NCBI GenBank assembly: GCA_035633115.1
Contig: DASQFN010000014.1
Span: 48,001-112,000 of the forward strand
From: Gemmatimonadaceae bacterium
Lineage (GTDB): Bacteria; Gemmatimonadota; Gemmatimonadetes; Gemmatimonadales; Gemmatimonadaceae
DNA: 64,000 nt
Direction: 5' to 3'
This document shows positions 25,518-33,172 of this stretch, one piece after another; the stretch's first letter is position 1; each line of letters begins with the position of its first letter. Made by a program: the position numbers and the translations under genes. Below the pieces are notes generated by a model. The model saw nothing but the letters and a program-made list of their open reading frames with translations. It did not search any database and was not told where the DNA came from.

Positions 25518-26326
25518 AAAAAACGAGTGCCTCGTCCCCCATCGGCGTCTTTGATTCCGGAATTGGCGGACTCACCGTCGTAAGAGAGCTGACGCGCCAG
25601 CTGCCGAATGAGAGCATTATCTACTTCGGCGACACGGCGAGAGTCCCGTACGGACCGAAGAGTCCGGAGACAGTGATTCGCTACAGCCGTGAGATCACGT
25701 CGTTTCTTCGCGATCAGGGTGTCAAGGCAGTCGTCGTTGCGTGCAATACTGCTACGGCGCACGCACTGCCGGCGCTGCGCGACGAGTACGACCTCCCGAT
25801 CATCGGTGTCATCGAGCCGGGGTCGCGCGCAGCAGCGCGTGCAACGCGCTCCGGGAATGTTGGCGTGATCGGCACGCATGGAACGATCAACTCGCGGGCG
25901 TACGAGCGCGCCATCGTCGCTGAGCTGCCCACGGCAAATGTCATGGCCCGAGCATGTCCCTTGTTCGTTCCGCTCATCGAGGAAGGCTGGCTGGAAACCG
26001 AAGCAACGCGACTGATCGCGACAGAATACCTCGGGCCGTTTGTAGGCGCCGAGATCGACACGCTCGTTTTGGGTTGCACACACTATCCGCTCATGAAGCG
26101 GGCAATCGGTGAAGTCGTAGGACGACAAGTGCGCTTGATAGACAGCGCGGAAGAAACCGCGGCCGAAACTGCCGAGACGCTGCGTGCGCATTCATTGTCA
26201 CATGATGACGGAGCGGACCCGACGTATCGGTTCATCGCCTCCGATGTGCCGGATCAGTTCCTACGCGTCGGCCAGCGCTTTCTCGGAAAGGCGATCGACC
26301 GCGTGGAGACGGTGACCCTCGGCTGA
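25511..26326 (+). CDS. murI: Glutamate racemase
   Basis: Supplies D-glutamate for peptidoglycan. It has 271 residues from ATG 25511. Motifs are GVFDSGIGGLTVVREL, YFGDTARVPYGPKS, the first catalytic Cys in VVACNTATA and the second in LGCTHYPLM. The family is normally about 260-280 residues. It overlaps the preceding gene by seven bases. Its last 66 bases overlap the convergent lpxH-like gene. Confidence 0.95.
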   Translation: MVKKTSASSPIGVFDSGIGGLTVVRELTRQLPNESIIYFGDTARVPYGPKSPETVIRYSREITSFLRDQGVKAVVVACNTATAHALPALRDEYDLPIIGVIEPGSRAAARATRSGNVGVIGTHGTINSRAYERAIVAELPTANVMARACPLFVPLIEEGWLETEATRLIATEYLGPFVGAEIDTLVLGCTHYPLMKRAIGEVVGRQVRLIDSAEETAAETAETLRAHSLSHDDGADPTYRFIASDVPDQFLRVGQRFLGKAIDRVETVTLG

Positions 26327-27082
26327 GCCTTCACGCCACTCGAGCAGCTCGATCGATTCAGGCGTGATTCGAAGATAGGTCGGGGCATCGAGCCAGGAGC
26401 CGGCATTTGCGAACACGCCCGCTCGTGGTGCGCGCTCGAGAGCGGGCACGTGCGAGTGACCGTAAACGAGAAGGTCGAGCGACCTGTCGTGCTCCAGCTC
26501 GGCCATTGCTACCGCGCGAAGCCCCCGGCCCTCGTCGCGCGCTCGATACTCGCGGCTCGCATCTGAGCTGCCCTGCGCGAGCCACGTTGCCCAATCGGGA
26601 TGCAGAGCGCGGAATGCGCGAATTGCCAGCGGGTTCCGCATCACCGGGCGAATCACGCGGTAGCCCCGATCCTCCTCCTGACGCAGCCCGTCGCCGTGCT
26701 CGACGCGCGAATGCCACCCCGCGAGCTCGCCGGTCCAGGGTCCAACATGATAATCCACGCCGACGTCCTGGCGAAGAATCTCACCACCCCAGCAGTCGTG
26801 ATTACCTGCCAGCCAGAGAATCTTTATTCCACTGTCGCGCAGCTCCGCGAGCGCGGCGAGAGCGCGGAAGCTCGACCGCGGAATGACGGACTTCCACTCG
26901 AACCAGAAGTCGAACAAATCGCCGTTGATGACAAGCGACGCGGCGTGGCCGCGGAGCTCCCGCAGAAATCGCACGAACGAGCGCTCTACGTCGAGCGGTG
27001 CGACTCCGATGTGCGCATCCGAGACGAGATAGCAGGGGGAAGCTGGCACATCGCAATTGTAGCGGGCAGTGTCATGCTGCAC
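26261..27082 (-). CDS. lpxH: UDP-2,3-diacylglucosamine diphosphatase (LpxH-type)
   Basis: Metallophosphoesterase of lipid A synthesis, hydrolysing UDP-2,3-diacylglucosamine to lipid X. It has 273 residues from GTG 27082. A GTG at 27049 (PASPCYLVSDAHIG) is an equally plausible start. Metal-binding motifs in order: SDAHIG, NGDLFDFWFEW, AGNHDCWGG, EHGDG and YGHSHVP. It indicates an LPS outer membrane. Divergent from ybgC; overlaps murI at the 3' end. LpxH is preferred over a generic phosphoesterase because of the GDLFDFW motif. Confidence 0.85.
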   Translation of the reverse strand: MQHDTARYNCDVPASPCYLVSDAHIGVAPLDVERSFVRFLRELRGHAASLVINGDLFDFWFEWKSVIPRSSFRALAALAELRDSGIKILWLAGNHDCWGGEILRQDVGVDYHVGPWTGELAGWHSRVEHGDGLRQEEDRGYRVIRPVMRNPLAIRAFRALHPDWATWLAQGSSDASREYRARDEGRGLRAVAMAELEHDRSLDLLVYGHSHVPALERAPRAGVFANAGSWLDAPTYLRITPESIELLEWREGSAEGHRLHAVDRLSEKALADA

Positions 27083-27138
27083 AAATCGCCGTGTCGCAAT
27101 CGTATCCGGCCGGCTCCCTCATCCAGTATTTTATCTGC

Positions 27139-27567
27139 ATGAGCGGCATTGTCGCGGCGCCCCGCGAAACCACAATCGAGCTGAGAGTGCGTTACGCGGA
27201 GACAGATCAAATGGGCGTCGTGTATCACGCCAACTATCTCGTGTGGTGCGAGATAGGCAGAACGGACCTGATACGGCACCTCGGCACCTCGTACGCCGAC
27301 CTCGAGCGCAACGGAATCGGTCTGGCGGTGACAGACGCGTCGGTGCGCTACCACTTTGCCGCGCGCTATGATGATCTCATTCGCGTACGGACGGTGATCA
27401 GCGACGTGAGATCGCGGACGGTTACATTCGACTACATCATCGAGAATGCGGTTAGCGGAGCGCGCCTGGCATCGGCGCGAACGACTCTCGCGTCACTCAA
27501 CAAGGAGGGGAAACTTGTCGCGTTGCCGGCGGAGATACGGAAGCTCATGGAAGATGCGCGCAGCTAG
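27139..27567 (+). CDS. ybgC: YbgC/FadM-type acyl-CoA thioesterase
   Basis: Hot-dog-fold thioesterase; YbgC is often encoded beside tol-pal genes, which are not seen here. It has 142 residues from ATG 27139. The catalytic stretch ETDQMGVVYHANYLVWCE carries the conserved Asp and the Tyr-His pair. Substrate is likely acyl-CoA or acyl-ACP. It overlaps the next gene by 14 bases. Confidence 0.85.
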   Translation: MSGIVAAPRETTIELRVRYAETDQMGVVYHANYLVWCEIGRTDLIRHLGTSYADLERNGIGLAVTDASVRYHFAARYDDLIRVRTVISDVRSRTVTFDYIIENAVSGARLASARTTLASLNKEGKLVALPAEIRKLMEDARS

Positions 27568-29665
27568 CGTCGCTCTGGCATCGTTGGTGTTCGCTGCAGC
27601 CGCTGTCGAGGCGACCGCACAGAGCGCAACGCAGGCTCGCTCCCGCCGCAACGTGGCGTTGTATGCGCGCCTCCTGGCGATGACGGACTCGCGCACCTTC
27701 GCTGCAGCGCTCGTGGACAGTGCTCTTGCCAGCAGCTGGGCGTCTTTGCGCGCCGCGGCCACACTCGCAATCGGACAGGTTGGCTCGTCGCATGGAATGC
27801 CGGGTGCGCCTCGGCTGCGCGAGCTCCTCGCGGATCGCGATCTTGTCGTTGCGTCGAACGCCGCCTACGCCCTCGGGCTGTTGCGCGATTCGACACCGGT
27901 CGCTGTCTCCGCACTCGCAGCAGCCCTCGGCGGCCCTCCGCGCGTTGCGCGTGAAGCTGCGTGGGCGCTCGGTGAGATCGGCGCACAGGCGCGGAGCACG
28001 ATCGTTGCCGCGCTTGCAACGCCGGGCTCCGACGAGGCGCGGACGATCCAGCTCCTCTTCGCCGCAGGCAAGCTGCGGCCGGTGCCGGTCGAGGCAGTCC
28101 GCCGATATCTCTCCGACGAAAGTCGCCCGTCTGTACTCTGGGCAGCGATCTACTCTATTGCACGTTCGCGCGCACCTGCCGGCGCGCGAGACCTGATTGC
28201 AGCGGCCGCCCTTCCGCCGCTTGCGGGAGCATCGGCAGCCGCCCAGGGTTCCGCCGATGTTGCAACATCCGCGCGGCTGCTCACCGCCGAAGTTTACGTG
28301 TCGCCGTCGGTTGCCTTGCAGCGAGCGAAAGCCGATCTCGCGCGTGGCCTGAGCAAAGCCGCGGCGGGTGACTCACTCGCTGATCGCGCAGTTCCCGTGC
28401 TGTCGCGGCTAGTCCTGGATTCGCATCCGCACGTGAGAATCAACGGTGTGCGGTCTCTCGCGACATTCGGCCCTCGTGCCCGCGACATGGTCGTCGCGGC
28501 CACGCGCGACCCGGACGCGAATACCCGCATCGCCGCCGCGCAATCGTTGAACACTGTTCTCGATTCGAGCGTCGTGAGCTGGAAGCCGCTATGGGGTGCG
28601 GACACGAGCATGATGTATCGATCGAGCCTGCTCACCGCGGCTGCGCGCGCCGGCGCGATGCTCCCCGAGTTCGTCACGTGGCAGGGGCACTCCAACTGGC
28701 GCTATCGAGCCGCGGCGCTCGATGCCGCCGGCGGCCTTCCGAATGCAACGCTCGGCAGTCAGGTCGGCTACCAGATGATTTCCGACACCGATCGGCGCGT
28801 CCGCGCGGCGGCTTATTCCGTCATTGCCGGTAATGACTCCGTTCTTAGCGTGCGGGCGCGGCAGGCTTTGTTGCGCGGGCTGATCGACCCGGATTACATC
28901 GTGCGCGCGACAGTGATTGGAAGTCTGGCGCGCCGCGCAAACGCGGCGGACGCTCCGTTCGTTCTCAACGCGTACCAGCGAAGCGCGCGAGATCCCGGGA
29001 ATGACGCGCGGCTCGCGGCAATTCAGTATCTCGCCGCTGCATGGAAGCGCGACAGCGCCGCCTTTTCTCCAACACTGCGGACGAGTCTCGGACGCCTGCA
29101 CCCGTCGCCTGACCCTCTCGTGCGGTTCGCAGCTGCAGGAGCCTCGGCGTTCCGCGGCTGGGAATCCACTTCGGGCACACCGCGGGCACTCGAGTGGTAT
29201 GAGCGACTCGTGAGGACATACATAATCCCCGCTCAGGCGGGAAACAGACAGCGCGCGACCATCCGGACGCTGAGAGGCGATATCGTTCTCGATCTGTTCG
29301 GGGCCGACGCGCCGATTACCGTCGACAACTTTCTAACCCTTGCGCGATCCGGGTACTACCGCGGAACGAGATTCCATCGTGTGGTGCCCAACTTCGTCGC
29401 GCAGGACGGCGATCCGCGCGACGACGGCAACGGTGGACCTGGCTACGCAATCCGCGATGAGATGAATCCGCGAAGGTACGACAGGGGCGCGCTCGGAATG
29501 GCGCTCTCGGGTGCGGATACCGGAGGAAGCCAGTACTTCATCACGCATTCGCCCCAGCCGCACCTCGACGGGCATTACACTGTTTTCGGTCGCGTCGTGC
29601 GCGGGTTCCGCGCGCTCGACGCGACCGTGCAGGGTGACGCGATTCTCGCGGTCGTGCCCCGATGA
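27554..29665 (+). CDS. Exported HEAT-repeat protein fused to a cyclophilin-type peptidyl-prolyl isomerase
   Basis: A 703-residue protein from ATG 27554. A signal peptide (about 1-22, ASLVFAAAAVEATAQ) precedes roughly 500 residues of HEAT-like helical repeats (examples: VASNAAYALGLLRDS, VAREAAWALGEIGAQA, PHVRINGVRSLATFGP). A cyclophilin domain occupies about 565-700, with FHRVVPNFVAQDGDP, GALGMAL, SQYFITHSPQPHLDGHYTVFG. It probably acts in the periplasm as a protein-folding or substrate-scaffolding factor. The combination is unusual. Overlaps ybgC and the next lipoprotein gene. Confidence 0.85.
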   Translation: MRAASVALASLVFAAAAVEATAQSATQARSRRNVALYARLLAMTDSRTFAAALVDSALASSWASLRAAATLAIGQVGSSHGMPGAPRLRELLADRDLVVASNAAYALGLLRDSTPVAVSALAAALGGPPRVAREAAWALGEIGAQARSTIVAALATPGSDEARTIQLLFAAGKLRPVPVEAVRRYLSDESRPSVLWAAIYSIARSRAPAGARDLIAAAALPPLAGASAAAQGSADVATSARLLTAEVYVSPSVALQRAKADLARGLSKAAAGDSLADRAVPVLSRLVLDSHPHVRINGVRSLATFGPRARDMVVAATRDPDANTRIAAAQSLNTVLDSSVVSWKPLWGADTSMMYRSSLLTAAARAGAMLPEFVTWQGHSNWRYRAAALDAAGGLPNATLGSQVGYQMISDTDRRVRAAAYSVIAGNDSVLSVRARQALLRGLIDPDYIVRATVIGSLARRANAADAPFVLNAYQRSARDPGNDARLAAIQYLAAAWKRDSAAFSPTLRTSLGRLHPSPDPLVRFAAAGASAFRGWESTSGTPRALEWYERLVRTYIIPAQAGNRQRATIRTLRGDIVLDLFGADAPITVDNFLTLARSGYYRGTRFHRVVPNFVAQDGDPRDDGNGGPGYAIRDEMNPRRYDRGALGMALSGADTGGSQYFITHSPQPHLDGHYTVFGRVVRGFRALDATVQGDAILAVVPR

Positions 29666-30297
29666 CGCCAAGGCTCTTCGTTTCGGTTGTAGCGCTTGCG
29701 GCTTTGACCGGCGGATGCGCGCCGAGGGTGACGGCGCTCAAGGGTGCGCCGGCGCCTAACAGGGCGTTCCCGGTGATCCAGCTGCCAGGCGCGCACCGTC
29801 GAATTGTTTTTCGGTGGGATTTCGAGGAGGCTAGTCTGATGACACGCGGCGAGGGTGCGATACGCACTGCTGCACCCGACAGCGCGCGGGTCGATCTCTT
29901 TCTGACCGGCGGAATCGCGGCCGGACACGCAGTGCTGATTGGCGATTCGCTTCGCGCGCGGAACAAGGCTCAAATCGAGCGTGTTCTTCCTCCTCCTCCG
30001 ATGATGTGGGCCGCACTGGGCCGACTTGCAATTCCGCCACTGCCGGATACTGTCGTTACCGAGGAAGGAGGGACGCTGTACGCCGACGTCGGTCGCCCAG
30101 CGACGTGGAGGGTGACCGTCAAGGGAGGACGTCTTATGCAGCTCGCGAGATTGAGCGGCGGACGTATCGCCGAGCTGGTGACGCGCGACGAAGGCGGCCG
30201 TCTGCTTTATGAAGTCCCGGGCCGGCGAAAGTTATGGCTGGGGATCATTCGTGATGAGGAGGTACCTGCTTTTGATCCGACGATCTGGACTCGCTAG
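29662..30297 (+). CDS. Lipoprotein of unknown function (LolB/DUF4292-like possibility)
   Basis: A 211-residue exported lipoprotein. The signal peptide ends in the lipobox LTGGC, so Cys19 would be lipidated. The body is beta-rich with no catalytic motif that I recognise (IVFRWDFEEASLMTRGEG, GGRIAELVTRDEGGRLLYEVPG). The overall pattern resembles LolB-type lipid-binding lipoproteins, but this is weak. It overlaps the cyclophilin fusion by four bases and lptE by 44 bases. Confidence 0.65.
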   Translation: MTPRLFVSVVALAALTGGCAPRVTALKGAPAPNRAFPVIQLPGAHRRIVFRWDFEEASLMTRGEGAIRTAAPDSARVDLFLTGGIAAGHAVLIGDSLRARNKAQIERVLPPPPMMWAALGRLAIPPLPDTVVTEEGGTLYADVGRPATWRVTVKGGRLMQLARLSGGRIAELVTRDEGGRLLYEVPGRRKLWLGIIRDEEVPAFDPTIWTR

Positions 30298-30763
30298 CCT
30301 CGTACTGACGCTCACGGGTTGCATTTACGGCTTCGCCGGCGGAGGTCTGCCGTCGCATGTGGAGACCGTCGCGATAATTCCGTTCGCGAATCTCACTGCG
30401 AATCCGGAGATTCAGCGCGAGCTCGTTGAATCACTCCGCGGCGGGCTGCGCGACCGTCTGGGTCTTCGGGACGCCGCGGAAGCGCGCGCCAACGCTATTG
30501 TCCGCGGAACGATTCAGCGCTACGAGACGGATATCCCGGTCGGATATTCCGCGACCAACAAAGAGCAGACGAGCGCGAGGCGGCAGCTCTCGATCACGGT
30601 CGACATCGAGATGGTCGACCAGGTTAGCGGAAAAACCTTGTGGCAGAAGAAGGGCCTCATGGCCGAGGGCCAGTACGACGAGCGCGGGGAGGCCGAGGGC
30701 CGCAAGCAGGCGATAGACCGGATCGTCAACGACATCATTCAAGGCGCGCAGTCTCAATGGTGA
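30254..30763 (+). CDS. lptE: LPS-assembly lipoprotein LptE
   Basis: Outer-membrane lipoprotein that plugs LptD during LPS insertion. It has 169 residues from ATG 30254. The signal peptide ends in lipobox LTGC, then VETVAIIPFANLTANPEI, TIQRYETD and the IVNDIIQGAQSQW tail typical of the family. LptD is not in the window. The preceding lipoprotein overlaps it by 44 bases, and it overlaps the next small gene by seven bases. Confidence 0.8.
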   Translation: MRRYLLLIRRSGLASLVLTLTGCIYGFAGGGLPSHVETVAIIPFANLTANPEIQRELVESLRGGLRDRLGLRDAAEARANAIVRGTIQRYETDIPVGYSATNKEQTSARRQLSITVDIEMVDQVSGKTLWQKKGLMAEGQYDERGEAEGRKQAIDRIVNDIIQGAQSQW

Positions 30764-31128
30764 CACGAGCGGTGCTGCGACTCCAGCGTGGAGCGAGCCG
30801 CCTCGGCTGTCTGATCCAGCTGGTCATCCTCGGCGGCCTGCTCTACTTCGGGCTGTACGCCGGTCAGGATCTCCTCGAGTATTATCGCCTTCGCGATGCG
30901 ATGAAGCAGGAGGCGCGCTTCGCAACGCTGAGGAGTGACACGCAGATCAGGGATCGCATTCGATCGTTTGCGGATTCCGTGGGACTTCCGGAAGAAGCGA
31001 GCGACATAAGCATCGTTCGCGGCGAAAATACGATCCGGATCTGGAGCGAGTATGACCAGCCGCTTCGACTGCCGTTCAATCTCGAGAAGTCGATCCACCT
31101 GAAGCCTTCGGTGGAGCAGCGGCTCTGA
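30757..31128 (+). CDS. Single-pass membrane protein, unknown function
   Basis: A 123-residue protein from ATG 30757. A basic N-terminus is followed by one membrane segment (LIQLVILGGLLYFGLYAG, about residues 19-36), then a soluble alpha/beta domain (SDTQIRDRIRSFADSVGLPEEASDISIVRG). Similar small proteins are often encoded in envelope operons; I do not recognise a named family. Coupled to lptE by overlap. Confidence 0.6.
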   Translation: MVTRAVLRLQRGASRLGCLIQLVILGGLLYFGLYAGQDLLEYYRLRDAMKQEARFATLRSDTQIRDRIRSFADSVGLPEEASDISIVRGENTIRIWSEYDQPLRLPFNLEKSIHLKPSVEQRL

Positions 31129-31174
31129 TCGGCTTTGGCGGACTCGCCGAATTCGCCGACGGGTTCGCGGCGTT

Positions 31175-31651
31175 TTGAGAGAGCCGGCAAGTAAAGTCGC
31201 TGCGTCGTGGAATGACGCGGTGGCGCGCCGCGAGCAGATGCCGGGGAAGGTCGTCTTCACGAATGGTGTTTTCGATCTTCTTCATCCCGGGCACGTGGAC
31301 GTGCTCAAGGCAGCGCGCTCGCGCGGGGATGCGTTGATAGTCGGCATGAACACCGATCATTCCGTGGCCCGTCTAAAGGGACCCGGTCGCCCCGTCCGCA
31401 ATCAGGCGGAGCGATCTTACGTGCTGGCCGCGCTCGAGGCCGTGGACCTCGTCGTGCTTTTCGACCAGGACACGCCGCTGGAGCTCGTGCGCGCGCTCCG
31501 TCCGGATGTGATCGTGAAGGGCGGCGACTATACGGTAGACTCCATTGTCGGCGCGAGCGAAGTTCAAGGCTGGGGAGGAGAAGTTGTGGTCGTGCCTCTC
31601 ACACCCGGTCAGTCCACCTCATCCATCATCGAGAAGCTAAGTGCCCAATAA
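31175..31651 (+). CDS. rfaE2: D-glycero-beta-D-manno-heptose 1-phosphate adenylyltransferase
   Basis: Activates heptose-1-phosphate with ATP to ADP-heptose for LPS inner core (equivalent to the C-terminal half of E. coli HldE). It has 158 residues from TTG 31175. The nucleotidyltransferase motif [13 protein letters not shown] has its HxGH His residues at 37 and 40. Further motifs are [30 protein letters not shown] and STSSIIEKL. The sugar-kinase half is absent here, so it is the stand-alone form. Overlaps rph by 11 bases. Confidence 0.9.
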   Translation: MREPASKVAASWNDAVARREQMPGKVVFTNGVFDLLHPGHVDVLKAARSRGDALIVGMNTDHSVARLKGPGRPVRNQAERSYVLAALEAVDLVVLFDQDTPLELVRALRPDVIVKGGDYTVDSIVGASEVQGWGGEVVVVPLTPGQSTSSIIEKLSAQ

Positions 31652-32366
31652 GCGCGCGTCGCGGAGTGACAGGGCGAATTCCGAGCTGCGTCCAATCACG
31701 CTCGAGCCTGGCGTTGCTCCTTATGCTGAAGGCTCGTGTCTGATCACCTTCGGAACCACGCGGGTGCTTTGCACCGCGAGCGTCGAGGACGGCGTCCCGG
31801 GGTGGCGCCGCGGCCGTGGCGAAGGATGGCTCACCGCGGAGTACGCAATGCTTCCGCGCGCAACACGCACTCGAACCTCGCGCGAGCGATCTCAGCTCGG
31901 CGGACGAACGCAGGAGATTCAGCGTTTGATCGGTCGCAGCGTGCGCGCCATGCTCGATGATTTCAAGTTCGGCGAATTCACCGTGAAGATTGACTGCGAC
32001 GTTCTCGTCGCCGACGGCGGAACGCGCACAGCGGCGATAACTGGCGCCGCCGTGGCCGTCGAGCAGGCGTTCAACTGGATGGTGGAATCGGGGAAGATCG
32101 CAGCGACTCCCGTAAAACGGCGTGTCGCCGCGATCAGCGTCGGAATCGTCGACGGTGAGTCGCGGCTCGATCTCGACTATGCGGAGGATGTCCGCGCCGA
32201 GGTCGACATGAACGTCGTGATGAGCTCGGCGGGAAGGTTTGTGGAAGTGCAGGGCACTGGTGAGAACGGCACGTTCGACCGCGCGCAGCTCGACGAGCTG
32301 TTGGAGCTGGCAATCTCGGGAATCAAGCGGCTCGACGCGGAGCAACAGGCAGCGCTTGCCGGTTGA
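31641..32366 (+). CDS. rph: Ribonuclease PH
   Basis: Phosphate-dependent 3' exoribonuclease that trims tRNA precursors. It has 241 residues from GTG 31641, overlapping rfaE2. Signatures are [63 protein letters not shown] and [19 protein letters not shown]. The stop overlaps rdgB, the common rph-rdgB pairing. Confidence 0.95.
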   Translation: MPNKRASRSDRANSELRPITLEPGVAPYAEGSCLITFGTTRVLCTASVEDGVPGWRRGRGEGWLTAEYAMLPRATRTRTSRERSQLGGRTQEIQRLIGRSVRAMLDDFKFGEFTVKIDCDVLVADGGTRTAAITGAAVAVEQAFNWMVESGKIAATPVKRRVAAISVGIVDGESRLDLDYAEDVRAEVDMNVVMSSAGRFVEVQGTGENGTFDRAQLDELLELAISGIKRLDAEQQAALAG

Positions 32367-33021
32367 GCGCCCGGGAATACTGCTGGCGACGCGGAGCAGC
32401 GGAAAGCTTCGCGAGCTGAGTGAGATACTCCGCGATTTCGATCTGGACGTGATCGACGTCACCGCCGTCGGAATTCCTCTGAGCGCTGACGAGGATGCAA
32501 TTGAAAGCTTTCCGACGTTCGAGGAGAATGCCCTGGCGAAGGCGCGATACTTTCACGCCCAGAGCGGAGGAATGCCCACACTCGCCGATGATTCGGGCGT
32601 GGTGGTGGATGCACTCGGCGGGGCGCCGGGAGTGCTGAGCAAGAGATTCTCGGGGCGAAGTGATTTGAGCGGCACCGACCTCGACGCAGCAAACAACGCG
32701 AAGTTGACGACCGAGCTCTCGCGCGTCGACGCTGAAAGGTTTGAGCGCGGTGAAGGCACGGCTCCCCGAACGGCGCGGTACGTGTGCGTCGCGGCATTTG
32801 TCAGCCTGGAGGGCGAGCTGATTCGCGATGGGAAGATCGAAGGCCGCATAGTCGAGTACCCGCGCGGCGCCGGCGGGTTCGGCTACGATCCGTACTTCGA
32901 GTCGCCGGAATTAGGGGGAACGTTTGCCGAAGCGGACTGGTCTCTGAAGTCGAGAGTGAGCCATCGCGGGCGTGCGTTTCGCGCGCTTTTGCCTGCGTTG
33001 CGCGAGCGCGGCTGGGCATAG
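32356..33021 (+). CDS. rdgB: Non-canonical purine NTP pyrophosphatase (RdgB/HAM1)
   Basis: Removes ITP, dITP and XTP from nucleotide pools. It has 221 residues from TTG 32356, which lies 11 bases inside rph. The family core is [17 protein letters not shown] (NTP binding), [15 protein letters not shown] segment [40 protein letters not shown] and SHRGRAF. Complete length. It precedes tRNA-Pro by 23 bases. Confidence 0.94.
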   Translation: MPVERPGILLATRSSGKLRELSEILRDFDLDVIDVTAVGIPLSADEDAIESFPTFEENALAKARYFHAQSGGMPTLADDSGVVVDALGGAPGVLSKRFSGRSDLSGTDLDAANNAKLTTELSRVDAERFERGEGTAPRTARYVCVAAFVSLEGELIRDGKIEGRIVEYPRGAGGFGYDPYFESPELGGTFAEADWSLKSRVSHRGRAFRALLPALRERGWA

Positions 33022-33044
33022 TAGCTTGCAATCTCTGTAGTCTT

Positions 33045-33118
33045 CGGGGCGTAGCGTAGCCCGGTATCGCGCCTGCTTTGGGAGCAGGAGATCGCTGGTT
33101 CAAATCCAGTCGCCCCGA
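33045..33118 (+). tRNA. tRNA-Pro (anticodon UGG)
   Basis: Cloverleaf with acceptor CGGGGCG/CGCCCCG, anticodon arm CCTGC-TTTGGGA-GCAGG (anticodon TGG), and T arm CTGG-TTCAAAT-CCAG. Discriminator A at 33118. The 3' CCA is not encoded. Confidence 0.95.
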
Positions 33119-33131
33119 CTAGCACATTCTG

Positions 33132-33161
33132 CCCGTCGCGTCCTGCGCGGCGGGTTTTTTT
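33132..33161 (+). terminator. Intrinsic terminator after tRNA-Pro
   Basis: Nine-pair stem CCCGTCGCG (33132-33140) with CGCGGCGGG (33146-33154), including one G-U, a 5-base loop, then seven T. It ends the plus-strand transcript containing rph-rdgB-tRNA-Pro. Confidence 0.92.
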
Positions 33162-33172
33162 CCGCTGAATTC

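Noticed and set aside
23810..26191. Very long minus-strand open frame antisense to selD, tRNA-Sec, the DUF5683-like gene and murI
   Set aside because: It covers four well-supported plus-strand features, has no recognisable domains, and its length is explained by high GC and codon bias of the opposite strand.
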